This document shows, in pieces, positions 33,710-43,931 of a stretch of 64,000 bases of DNA (the stretch's first letter is position 1; each line of letters starts with the position of its first letter). Below the pieces are notes generated by a model that had not been told where the DNA came from, did no database searches, and saw only the letters and a list, made by a program, of their open reading frames with translations. Source of the stretch: Coenobita brevimanus (lineage: Eukaryota; Arthropoda; Malacostraca; Decapoda; Coenobitidae). The stretch spans positions 8,885,392 to 8,949,391 of the forward strand of contig CM064748.1 in assembly GCA_032717465.1 (NCBI GenBank), written 5' to 3'. Position numbers and translations under genes: made by a program.

Positions 33710-34518
33710 TTAATCAGAAGAAATACTGGAAGAATCAGTGAAGTTTAAACGTTGATCATTTTCAAGACACATCAACTGGCGGTCAACATTGTTGTAATTT
33801 CTGAACCTGATGACCTTTTTATATGAAGGGGATTTTGGGACATCAAAACTAAGAGTGATCAGAGCATGATCAGAGATGAGGGTGTCAAATGAGTCAACCT
33901 CCACATCTGATACGCACCTGCAACCAACAGGGGACAAGATCAAGTCAAGGACATGTCCTGAGACATGAGTTGGATTACTCACATGATTGAAAAAATTGTT
34001 CTGGGTGATCAACTCAAGGAATTCTGAAGAAAATGGTTTTGACTCTGGACTGTCAACCCAATAATTGAAATCACCACAAACAAGAAGTCCTCCAGGTTTA
34101 AGAGAAAACCCTTCAAGAAACTGCCCAAACTCCTCCATAAAACCTCGATCTCTGCCCGGATGACCTGGTCGATAGAGAATTGCAATTCTAATGGTGTTCT
34201 GATGGAAATTTATTAATACTTCCATAAATTCAAATGAAGATGGGATCAGGTTTGAGTCAATGAGAGAGACGTTGGAAGTGCTGCCGAGTAGATGAATGCC
34301 ACGCCTCCTCCCAGATAGTCAGCAGCAGGCCTGGGAATACTAATTATAGAATGTGTCTTAGGCAAAGCATTATGAATAATATCGATATCAGACTCATACA
34401 ACCAGGTTTCAGTCAAGCACAATATGTCAAGCTCATGCTGATTTAGAGTTTCATCAATATAGTCTATCTTATTACGGATGGAACGAATATTTAAAAGACC
34501 CATCCTTAACTGGTTCAA
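33710..34518 (-). pseudogene. LINE-L AP-like endonuclease
   Basis: 34,518-34,246 (90 aa): MGLLNIRSIRNKIDYIDE, then DILCLTETWLYESD with the catalytic glutamate, and GGGVAFIYSA. 34,225-33,710 (171 aa): RIAILYRPG, LLVCGDFNYWVDSP (GDFN), HVLDLILSPVGC and LISDHALITLSF with the Asp-His pair. All visible catalytic positions are retained; the break is a frameshift near 34,235. Confidence 0.85.
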
Positions 34519-34655
34519 GAGGGACGTAGTCAGTTTTTTGAATGGTCAAAATTGGTGTTTTCAATCAATCTATTCCTATGAGAAATCATGATTGGACATT
34601 CTCTACTTGATGCAAAATGGGCAACCGACTGTGACTTTGAATTAGCATCTTGATG

Positions 34656-35427
34656 TCATAAAGAAGAGCAGTTGATGCATTTGGGAGAATTTCTGTTACT
34701 ACAATCCTTAGATTTATGGGTTCCAGCAAAAAAGACGCATTTAGGTTCATCATTTTCCCTAGAACATCTCAAATGTATGACCAAAGCCTTGACAGTGATG
34801 ACACTGTGTAACCCAGAATCTATCGAAAGCGAGGCATCTTGTAAGATCCACATAGCTGTAATTGCCCTGTTCTACAGTGGAGGATCTCACCTCTGGCGAT
34901 ATCTTCAAGACAGCAGTTTTGGTGTCATTCCTTGTCCTTGTGAAGAGAAGGTTGAGGGTACAACCTCGATCAATGAGCATCTTAATTTTATTGTTTTTTC
35001 TCAGAATGTTTGGGATGATGTCAGTCACCCAAGGAAGAGGAAAGGCCTGTCACGGTCATTTTAGGCAACATTTTCTTTGGCTCTGATATACAAAAAGTGC
35101 CCTCAGAGCCAAAATGATCAGTCAACACCCCAGTTCCCTCACCTTTGGCGGAAACTTCATCACCAACCCACCAGCCTTGATCTTAAGACAGCTATCAACC
35201 AGTACCGAGTTAAGTACACCTCTGATGTCTTCTGGTCCCATCTGATTTGTCAGGGCATCAGCACCACTCTTTGGTTTCACAATCAGTACATGCTGACTAT
35301 GAATGGCTTTTTTCTGGCCATGAGCACTGATTCCAATCACGCCCCCAGGCAGATCCTTCTCTCCCCCCACGAGAGACCCGCGAACAGCATCCGCAAATGA
35401 CTTGGCCTGATCTTGCGTGACTGCCAT
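34656..35427 (-). pseudogene. LINE-L ORF1 with CCHC zinc knuckles
   Basis: 35,427-35,122 opens MAVTQDQAKSFADAVRGSLV and includes SQHVLIVKPKSG. 35,028-34,759 and 34,853-34,656 continue with RNDTKTAVLKISPEVR, then cysteine clusters CHHCQGFGHT, CVFFAGTHKSKDC and CINCSS. These match the gag-like nucleic-acid-binding tail of non-LTR ORF1 proteins; in the second knuckle one Cys appears as Phe. Frameshifted and not functional. Confidence 0.75.
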
Positions 35428-35959
35428 GGGTAATGAGACCTTGGTCTCTAGTGCCTCCAGTCTATTTGAAATGTCTCTAATTGCCTGAAAGATTGCCCCA
35501 ATAACTTTATCTTCAAACTACTTCTTGGTACTACTTCCTCCACCAGGCAAGACCTCATTCGCTGGTGCAACACACTGGCTACACAGCCAGCAAAAGCCCA
35601 GCTGGTGGCTCTTCTTCATAAATGGATAGTCGCCTGCGTCCAAATTTTCACAAGCTATATGAACCACTCACTGCAGTAGGCGCACTTCAGTGCTTGTGCA
35701 CTTTTTGCTACAGACCTACTGCAGTGAGGGCGCTGGTGTTGTTTGCTCTTGATAAAGGAGAACAAAAAACAATGCAAAATAACAACAGCAGCAAAAAGTA
35801 TATACAATACTACCCGGGATAAACCTGGGCAGCGCCGCCCCCGTTTGTGTCACCAAAAAAGAAAGCCAAAAAAAAAAAAAAAACGCAATGAACAGAAATG
35901 GAAAAAAACAGGGTGTCTGCGAGGTCAGCACGAGCAGGTGGGGTACAACTTGACTACCC

Positions 35960-36515
35960 TTCTATTAAAGGTAACCCAAACAAATCTTCTCCATGTCACC
36001 CTGTCCCCAGCCATTTCACTTCTCTGCTTTCAGTTTACACCCCCTTTCTCATATACCTTTCCACTCCATCCCTCCATTTCATCCTTGGCATCCCCCTCCC
36101 TCTACCCCCCTTCACCTTACTCACATACATTCTCCTTGTCAGTCTCTCACTCTGCATCCTTTCCACATGGCCAAATCACCTCGGTGTGTTTCTCGTAACG
36201 CGTCCTGTCTCATCCACATCCTTACAACAATGCTCCTTTGCTTCCTCATTTGTCAGTCTGTTTCTCCACATGACTCCACGTGCTCCTCTCAAGTAACTCA
36301 TTTCCACTGGTCTCACTCCTGACTTGCGTCCCTCCAACAAGGTCCAAGCTTCACTTCCATATGTGAGAGTTTGTATCACAGTACTGTCATGTAGTAACTT
36401 TTTCACTTCCATGCTCACTTCCCTGTTTCTTATCACTGCTTTCAAGGAACCAGCAGCCTTTCTTCCTTGTTGTATCCCTTTCAAGCACTTCACCCTCTAA
36501 ACTTCCATTGTTACT
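35960..36515 (-). pseudogene. RTE-1 copy i: 3' part
   Basis: Minus frame 36,493-36,176 has QQGRKAAGSLKAVIRNREVSMEVKKLLHDSTVI, LTYGSEAWTLLEGRKSG and RGVMWRNRLTNEE. The RWFGH region follows out of frame. The ATAG tail has decayed and is not clear near 35,960. The 5' end is cut at 36,515, where plus-strand RTE-2 begins. Confidence 0.8.
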
Positions 36516-36519
36516 TAAT

Positions 36520-38337
36520 ACTTGTTGTAGGTGGTATGGGGGATGATGAAATAGTGGTGTTGGGAGGGGACTTTGATGGTCATGTAGGTGAAGTTGCTCA
36601 AGTTTATGAAGGAGTACATGGGGATGTGCATATGGTACAATACATGGGGAAGGGGAAAGGATTCTTGAGTTTGGGGAGGCAGTGAACATGATTGTGTGCA
36701 ACACACATTTTAGGAAAAAGAAAGAGTTGGTTGATTACGTACAAGTGGGGTGGAAATAGCAGCTGGATAGATTATTTTCCGGTCAGGAGGGCTGATAGGA
36801 AGCGAGGAGTGTGTGCAGCAGCACAAATTATTTTGTGACATGGTGCTTAAAGAACGAATGATGAAAAGACGACTTATGCACCTACGAGGAAAATATGAAA
36901 CCTGGAAAACCAAGCAGTAAGGGATGCCTTCTGTAGTGAGATGAGGAGAATGGTGGCTGAACAGGGAGCCGTTAACAGGCGTTAGTGAACAGTACGAAGC
37001 CCTCAAGAACAACTTTTTGAGTTATTGATGCAGTATGTAGTCGGACAAAGAGGCCCACCAAGACATAAAGTAACTTGGTGGTGGAATGAGAGTGTAGAAG
37101 CTGGAGTTAAGGAGAGAAGAAGGCTTTTCCGGGAATGGAAGAAGGATGGTAACAAGGCGAAAGCTGCCAAGCATAGGGCTAGAAGAGTGATATTATACAG
37201 AGCGAAGTCTGAGTCACCAAGACTTTTACTTGATAACCTAAGTCAAATGGAAAGGAAATATATGATATTTAAGGTGGTAAATCAGGTTAAGAGAGATAAT
37301 CGAGATATTATAGGTGAGCTGTGTGTGAAGAATAATGAAGGAAGAGTAGTGGTGAACATTGGGGATATTAGAGATGCATGGAGAGAGCATTATAGCCCGT
37401 TGTTGAATTAGGAGTTTGACTGGGAAAGGGAAGGTTTGAAACCAGCAGATCCAGTGTTTGGCCCTTGGCCTTTGATTGATGTTGCTACTGTGAGTAAGAC
37501 AATAGGCAGGATGCAGGTGGGGAAGGCAGCAGATGAGTCTGGGTTGACTGCCAAAATATTGAAGGCCTCAGGAGATATAGGGATGAGGTTAGTCACTGAC
37601 CGGATAAATATGATTATATACATTTGTGTTGTCCCAGATGACTGGCTGAAGAGTGTAATTGTAAATGTGTATAAGGGGAAGGGTGATGCCCTGGAAAAAG
37701 GACGTTATAGAGGTATAAAGCTTTTAGATCAGATAAGGAAGGTAATGGGGAGAGTTCAAGAATGTTTCATTAGAGAAAGAGGGAATATTGATGAGATGCA
37801 GCTTGGGTTTATGGTAGGCAAGGGGACCACTGATGCCATATTCATTGTTCGAGAGCTTCAGGAAAATATGTAGGAAAATAATGGGAACTGTACTTTGTTT
37901 TTGTTGATTTGGAGAAAGCTTTTGACAGAGTCCCTAGAGAGGTGGTGAAGTGGGCAATGAGAAAGCTTGGGATGGAAGAGTGGTTTGTTACGATGGTTAT
38001 AGCTATGTATGTGGGTGCTTGCACCCAGGTAAGAATGAATGGAGATTTGAGTGATGAGTTTTCATGAATGTTGGTGTGCATCAAGGGTCAGTTTTGATTT
38101 CCATGTTGTTTATCATGGTACTTGAAGCCCTCTCACATGACTTCAGTAATGGGCTCCGTGGGAGATGTTGTATGCCGGATTAGGTGTTGATTACAGAGAA
38201 TGAAAGCGAGGCGGTGGAAAGATTTAAGAAGTGGAGAGATGGTATGGGTCACAAGGGCTTAAGAGTAAATGCAGATAAAATGAAGTCAGAGAAGAGGGAG
38301 AATGGCCTTGTGCAATTTGCCGCAAGGACATGGGAAG
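36520..38337 (+). pseudogene. RTE-2: longest copy, endonuclease end to RT palm
   Basis: 36,535-36,685 encodes DDEIVVLGGDFDGHVGEVAQVYEGVHG (GDF box). 37,025-37,411 (128 aa) encodes WWWNESVEAGVKERRRLFREW and FKVVNQVKRDNRDIIGELC. 37,436-37,873 (145 aa) encodes DPVFGPWPLID, RMQVGKAADESGLTAKILK, VVPDDWLKSVIVNVYKGKGDAL, RYRGIKLLDQIRKV and QLGFMVGKGTTDAIFIVRELQE. Palm motifs FVDLEKAFDRVPRE and MYVGACTQVRMNGD follow in shifted frames to about 38,050. It is cut by LINE-K at 38,337. The motifs fit RTE/BovB-type elements. Confidence 0.8.
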
Positions 38338-38861
38338 TAGTAGTAGTCGTAGTTGTTCGCTAGGCAGTCTGGCCGAACAGCCCCGAGTCCCTTAGGAAGG
38401 CCATGGCCAAGACTGGGCTTTCCCACAGAGCTCTCAAAGAGTGTATGTTGTGTTGTTGGCTTAGGTGATTGTGTGCAATGCAGTCTTCCATAATGTGCTT
38501 AATAGTGTGGGGTGCTGTGTTGCATCCTGGACAGGCATCAGCGACGGAGTCATCCAGCCTCTTCTGATAGCTTAAGAGGGCTGGATGGTGCACACATCTC
38601 AGCCTGGCCAGGTGGACTCTGTCCTCGCGAGGGAGATAGGATTCAGAAGGGTGGATGTCAGGAGGCCGTGCATGCAGCTGTGTGTTGTCTTTAAGTGACT
38701 GAATGGAGCGGCGAGTGATCTGGGTGTGGATATGCATCTGGAAGCTGATCTGAGGTGGGCGAGGGGGGAGAGATAACAGTATTTGTGTATGGTATCATGT
38801 GCCGGGTGTTGTTTTGATGTTCCTTGGTGTTGGTGAATGCGCTGCCATGTAATATAGTGGA
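38338..38861 (-). pseudogene. LINE-K-type C-terminal fragment with AGT-repeat tail
   Basis: Minus frame 38,737-38,360 (125 aa) has ITRRSIQSL, ESYLPREDRVHLARLRCVHHPALLSYQKRL and ADACPGCNTAPHTIKHIMEDC, a Cys/His-rich end (C..C..H..H..C) common in Jockey-like proteins. On the plus strand the tail is 'agtagtagtagtcgtag' at 38,337-38,353. It sits between two RTE-2 pieces of opposite orientation. Assignment to the same family as 39,598 is a guess. Confidence 0.65.
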
Positions 38862-39164
38862 TGTGGGTTTCCCCACCTGCATCCTGCCTATTGCCCTGCT
38901 CACAGTAGCAGCATCAATCAAAGGCCAATGGCCAAACACTGGGTCTGCTGGCTCCAAACATTCCCTGTCCCAGTCAAACTCCTCATTCAACAAGCAGCTA
39001 CAACGCTCTCTCCATGCATCCTAAATATCCCCAATGTTCACCACTACCTTTGTTTCATCATTTTTCACACACTGCTCACGTATGATATCCCAATATTCCC
39101 TCATCATGTGATATGCCACCTTAAATATCATGTTCTTCCTTTGCACATTATTTAGGTTATCAAG
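38862..39164 (-). pseudogene. RTE-2 reversed piece, keeps the unoccupied X1 site
   Basis: The reverse complement of 10,439-10,700 joined to that of 4,620-4,715 with nothing between. TTAA occurs once, at 39,121-39,124, flanked by GGTGGCAT and ATGATATT as in the X1 flanks. It encodes the RTE-2 FKVAN..GEQ and VGKAT region in broken frames. The homologous non-RTE flank continues to about 39,590. Confidence 0.8.
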
Positions 39165-39590
39165 TTAAAGTCTCTGAGACTCAGACTTTGCCCTATAAAC
39201 CTCTTTTCTAGCCGTATGCTTGGCAGCAAAGTGTGAAACTATTTTTGAATTTACCATTACTCATCAACAATCCAGAGTAAAAATATACTGAAATCATCAG
39301 CATGGAATGACTGTGTACAACTTCTCTGATAAACATGAATGCAGTAATCCTGAATAATAAACATGTCAGCCAAGCAGCATAATTTGTATGAAAGTATGGT
39401 TCATAAGAAATCAGCTGACAATTATCTTACCTAACTTCTTAATCAAGACGTAGAGTCGTCACATACCGTACAAGCCAAATTTTCTGACCCTGAGTCTGTC
39501 AGTTAATAATGAACATCGGTCACAAAGCCCTATTCACACTTGTTGCACTAAATGTGAAAACTTGAAACTTCTGCTCCCCAAACCTCGCCC
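39165..39590 (-). repeat. Inverted copy of the 4,350-4,619 flank
   Basis: 'gccaagcagcataatttgta', 'gctgacaattatcttaccta' and 'taatgaacatcggtcacaaa' are the reverse complements of segments between 4,390 and 4,590. About 100 bp near 39,270-39,350 has no match at the other locus. No coding content was recognised; it marks a shared ancestral unit with the X1 locus. Confidence 0.75.
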
Positions 39591-39597
39591 CCACTAC

Positions 39598-40935
39598 ATC
39601 ATGGAGAGTGGTCAAAACCCTAGGTTCTGATCACCTCCCAATCATCATCACTACCAAAACCAGAATCACCCCAGCTGGCCACAAACACACATACACTAAT
39701 TATAAGAGAGCCAACTGGGAGGCCTTTGTAACTGAAACAGAACAACATTTTGAAACACTAAACAGTACACCCATCACAAACATCAACACCGCTGTGCACA
39801 CTTTCAATACAACCATACAAAACACAGACAAAAGACACATCCCTAGAGGCAACAGAAAGAGACAAAACCCCAACTTCACACCAGAAATTCAAGGCCTCAT
39901 CAGACAACGGGACACACTGCGACACTCCCCAACACCCCATACACAAGACACCTTACAACAAAGACAAGAACTGAACACTCAAATAAACAATAAAATATCA
40001 GAACAGCAAACACTAAACTGGAAAAATTACCTCCAAAACACTTGACCACAAAACAAACATCAGCAAACGCTACAAAACACTAAACAGCATCACACTTTCC
40101 AACAGCAGCACCACACAATCACACGCTGCCATCACAACAACAGACACCATACCCTCAAACAAACAACAAGCAAACACTCTCATCAATCACTTTTCACAAG
40201 TCAGCCATCTAAACCCCCATCCCGAAGACTGACGTATCATCCGACGTAAGAGACAGTTCCCCACAGACCCAGACTATGCACCTTTCACTTACAACCAGAC
40301 GAAGCAAATCATTAACAACCTCAAGCACTCATCTGCCTGTAGACCAGACAACATAAGTAACATTCACCTTAAACACCTAGGACCATAAGGCATACAAGCA
40401 CTCACCAACATATCAAACTACAGCTACTCACACAACATAATACCCAGCATCTGGAATCATGGCAGTATCATCACTATCCCTAAACCCAACAAAGATCCCA
40501 CATTACCCTCCTCACATCGCCCCATCACACTCCTCTGCACTCCCTCTAAAGTCACTGAACGACTGATACTATTGTACAACTAGTCACACCTCACATTCCC
40601 CTAGCCCAGCCACAACATGGCTTTAGGCCACTACACTCCACAAACACCCTTCTTACAGAGCTTACACAGAGAGTTTTTGATGGCATAAATTCAGCTAGGC
40701 CACCACACAGAAGAATCCTAATCACACTAGACATTAACAAAGCTTTTGATGCCATCCTCTGCCACAACCTCACAAACAAAATACTCAACACAAACATGCA
40801 CAATAACACAAAAAGATGGCTGGCAAACTACTTAGCAGGCAGATGTGCACACATAACATTTGCCGGTCAGTCTTTTAACATCAGAAACTTCACAAACGGT
40901 GTCCCCCAATGATCTGTTTTGTCCCCTACACCACA
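39598..40935 (+). pseudogene. LINE-K: endonuclease end, linker and RT
   Basis: The frame 39,608-40,045 (145 aa) opens VKTLGSDHLPIIIT, the terminal endonuclease box with the Asp-His pair, then TNYKRANWEAFVTETE and PNFTPEIQGLIRQRD, a typical Jockey linker. Other frames give the RT: KHSSACRPDNISNIHLKHLGP, SIIISIPKPNKDP-like, SHRPITLLCTPSKVTERL, LDINKAFDAILCHNL and FTNGVPQ.SVLSPTP, where the Gly after PQ is a stop codon. It breaks off at about 40,935, before YADD. A- and C-rich coding composition sets it apart from its neighbours. Confidence 0.8.
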
Positions 40936-40971
40936 AGAAAGCACATGATATTGTGCACCTAGTCATGTGCT

Positions 40972-41264
40972 TAACCCTTGGAAAGTGCAGGCAAAATTTT
41001 GCACTAGGATAATTGGAAGTTATATGAAGTGAGTATTGCTCTTGAACACTTTATTGTCTGTGCGTTTCTCTACTTTTCCTCATCAGTTTTCAGTGTTTTT
41101 ATTAGCTTATCTTATAGTATAAACACCATTGAAGATGATGGTTTACATTTATACCAGTTGAACCAATTTCCTGGTGGCATATTTGGCTGTGGAATTTTTT
41201 TGTGGCCAGGGACCAGTTATCACTGGTGTCAAATAACTGATTTTCCAACCGTCTTGAGTTTTTT
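40972..41264. mobile_element. Z: candidate left end of a TTAA element
   Basis: TTAA (40,972-40,975) is followed by CCCTTGGAAAGTGCAGGC and AAAATTTTGCACT, so an AGTGCA...TGCACT hairpin lies just inside a TTAA-CCC end, as in X and Y. No right end was found; a satellite unit follows at 41,265. The stretch has no recognisable coding signal. Confidence 0.35.
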
Positions 41265-41341
41265 TGTGGATGTTTATTGTTTATGCATTGTTTCCTTGGT
41301 GTGTAGCATTCCTGTGAATAATTCTACATGTGTTTTGATGT
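41265..41341 (+). repeat. Satellite unit, left part (split by hAT)
   Basis: 'ccttggtgtgtagcatt' and 'ttctacatgtgttttgatgt' match the satellite array at 20,943-21,460. The unit resumes after the hAT-like element at 43,231 with 'ggcagattgac'. Confidence 0.7.
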
Positions 41342-43230
41342 CTAGATGTCAGGCTTGGGGCAGTTACAGGGGTATTGTAATCGATTACGATAACGATTAC
41401 TTTTGCAAACTTCAGATTATGATTACGATTATGATTACAGAATAATTATGAGTAATCGATTACTGTTACGATTACATAAGAAGTAATCACGGTTACAATC
41501 GTGATTACATGTACTGTTATGCACTATATAATTATGAGCACGTTTCTTTTATACTTAACATTGATTAAGTAAATAGCTGAAGTTAGTTTTTAAAAGCAAC
41601 AACATCGTCCAGTAATATAAAACTGATATTTTTTAGTGATAATATATCTTATATGCAAATCATTTAAATAAGAATTGCCTTTGTAAGGAAGAACATAGTG
41701 TTAAGCTCTGCAGAACCTATGGCGACTGTTACTCTGGATAAAAATATACTGTACAGTGCTATGTCCTATAAATTGTTCCTTTATTTTTTTTACCAGTTTG
41801 CTATACAAATATGTTTCAATAATTCAAGCACTGAGACTTTTCTTCCCTTTGTCCTTGACCCTTTTATTTAATTAACTTTTCTACCAACTGACATCTTCCC
41901 AGGTGATATTATTCTAGCTTAGGCAGGATATTATATGGAAGCTTCTAAGTGATAACCTACAATTCACTTTTGTTTTCATATTACTTGTGCACTTTTATGG
42001 TGTATATTCAACTGTTTGACACTGAACTACAGTATTTTATTCTTAACGAGTATTTGTGGAAGAATAACTTATCTGGGGCCTTGTATTCGTAAAAAAAACC
42101 ATGATTGTGATTACAATATGAGAATAATCAATTACGATTGTGATTACTTTGAAAAAAATGCCTAAATACAGTAGGTACACACAGTCCGCGAGTTTATGGG
42201 TGGCAGACGAGGTCGCTTACTAGGAATTCGCGTACCGTGAATACATAGACTTATGGGAAAAATTACATATGGACGGCACCCCCCTTCATGGGCAACCCTT
42301 TAGACTCCTTTTCGACCTGAGTACAGTATTGTACTGTACAGGGAAAGTATCTAAGACATATGACCTAATAAAGTAAACCAAGATTATGGCTTTACTAAAT
42401 CAACAAGGATATGGTTTAACTAAACCAACAAGAATATGGCTGCTCACCTAAACACAAGAGGACAACAAGCATGATGGACTTAAGAAGGGGATCCAAGGCA
42501 GGGTGAGGCACCTAGTGTGCACCTCCTGCAGCACCCGACACACCACCTTCCTCGCCACTCTCGTCACCACCACTTTCGACATTTTCACTAGCTAATGCAC
42601 CCACTTTGTTCATAATCCCTTCAAAGTCTTTCTGACACCTCAGACATTGCATCATCCTCTTGATCCTCCCCAGGATATGGCTCTTTTGAAGTTGAAGGGA
42701 GTGATTCCTCACTTTCTTGAGGCCGCAGGAAATGTGTGATGAAGGTTTGCTTCCGTCTGTTAACCTGGTTGTGCCTGTCTGTGTAATAGCAGAAGGTTCT
42801 GTCCAGTGAAGTCATCACTTCCAACAATTGCAACTGATAGTGTTCGATGTCCTTCAATTCTTCCTTGAACTTATCTAGGGCACACACTACCCAGCCGATC
42901 TCCATCATCGACAAGTCTCCATTCTCCATCAGTGGTGGTGCTGGCTCTTCTGCTGCGGTCTCCTGCTCTCAGCCCTCTTGCTCTCAGCTCCGGATTTGAG
43001 CCACTCTTCCCTGCTGTCTCGCATATTACGAATTCAATTCACATATTATTAAAAATACATTACAATTCGATAAAAAATCGGTTCTCGTGTACAATGAAAT
43101 TCACTTACTGTGAGCTCGAGTACTATGCATTCCTACTGTAGTCAATTACGATTACGATTACACAAAAGTCTGTAATCGTTTACAATCGAATATGATTACA
43201 GATTACGATTACCCCACGTCTGCTAAATAC
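41342..43230. mobile_element. hAT-like non-autonomous element with 8-bp target duplication
   Basis: TIRs: CAGGCTTGGGGCAGT at 41,350 and, reverse-complemented, CAGACGTGGGGTAAT ending at 43,222. The flanks CTAGATGT (41,342-41,349) and CTAAATAC (43,223-43,230) are a diverged 8-bp duplication; the intact satellite reads ctaaatat here. Subterminal regions are packed with GTAATCGATTAC-type motifs (41,378-41,490, 42,095-42,150 and 43,140-43,212). The 8-bp duplication and CAG ends are hAT hallmarks. No transposase. Without the nested Tigger it is about 0.9 kb. Confidence 0.75.
42167..43140 (-). mobile_element. Tigger/pogo derivative, internally deleted, inside the hAT element
   Basis: TIRs of about 28 bp: CAGTAGGTACACACAGTCCG at 42,169 and, reverse-complemented, CAGTAGGAATGCATAGTACT ending 43,138, each flanked by TA (42,167-42,168 and 43,139-43,140). 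The minus frames 42,929-42,621 and 42,712-42,512 keep only the acidic C-terminal part of a Tigger transposase: MENGDLSMMEIGWVVCALDK, RRKQTFITHFLRPQESEES and STSKEPYPGEDQED. The DNA-binding and DDE regions are gone. Length is 970 bp. Confidence 0.75.
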
Positions 43231-43240
43231 GGCAGATTGA

Positions 43241-43335
43241 CCCCCTAGGGGTAGGGGGGGTTTTCAAGAATACTCCCCAGTATCCCTGCTTGTTGTAAGA
43301 GGCGACTAAAAGGGTTGGCGGAGGGTTAGTGCCCC
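43241..43335 (+). ncRNA. RTE-1 5' leader, candidate HDV-like ribozyme (copy e)
   Basis: P1: 43,250-43,256 (GGTAGGG) with 43,284-43,290 (CCCTGCT), 7 bp, the first pair a G-U wobble as at the HDV cleavage site. P3: 43,270-43,273 with 43,280-43,283 and loop TCCCCA. P4: 43,293-43,295 with 43,303-43,305, here TTG/CGA, so a C-to-T change keeps pairing through U-G. CTAA follows at 43,306. A weak P2 is possible between 43,261-43,267 and 43,315-43,321. Element homology starts a few bases 5' of P1, which is the main misfit. Confidence 0.45.
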
Positions 43336-43931
43336 TCCCCGGAATACAACTAACTAAAAAGACAAACAATAAGTCTTGGACAAGGACTAACCAAAAGATG
43401 ACGACCAAGGACCGGACAAAGGACATGGTTATCGGAACTTGGAATGTAAGGGGAACGAATAATGAGGTGAAAGAGAGAGAGATTGTTCAGGTGCTTAAGG
43501 GGTGCGAAAGTTGATGTATGCGGAATAACTGAAACGAAATGGAGGTGTGAGAGAATGGGAGTATGGATGGGGTATATGTGCAGGAGTAGGTGAGAATGAG
43601 AGGGCAAAAGAAGGAGCATGTATAGTTGTGAGTAAAAGATGGAAGAAGAGCATAAGAGAGTATGGATCAGTTGGGTCAAGGATTGTGTGGGTAAGATTGA
43701 AAGTTGGAATACAAATGTGGGCGATTGTGTGTGTGTATGCGCCAACGCAAAATCGTGCAAGCAGAGTGAGAGAAGAGTTCTGGACAAATGTGGAAGTGTG
43801 CATGGAAAAGTTTGGAAGGAATGAGAGAGTGTTTTTGATCAGTGATATGAATGGTAAAGTAGAGAATGTGAAGATGGATGGAATAGTTGGTGAGTGGGGT
43901 GTGCCTGCTGAGATAGATGAGAATGGCAGTG

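Larger units (their letters stand above)
31419..35830 (-). mobile_element. LINE-L: near full-length L2/CR1-like element
   Basis: About 4.4 kb on the minus strand, with ORF1 (gag-like), endonuclease, RT and a 3' tail of (TTA)n (plus-strand 'aataataat', 31,418-31,460). It is the only element here with both ORFs recognisable. Frameshifts and stops divide ORF2 into at least five pieces, so it is dead. The 5' limit is uncertain: homology cannot be tested because no second copy is in the window, and I placed it in the low-complexity region before RTE-1 copy i. Confidence 0.75.

Noticed and set aside
35716..35931. Hydrophobic minus-strand 71-aa frame resembling a membrane peptide
   Set aside because: It arises from A-rich low-complexity DNA read as poly(Phe/Leu), with no conserved context.
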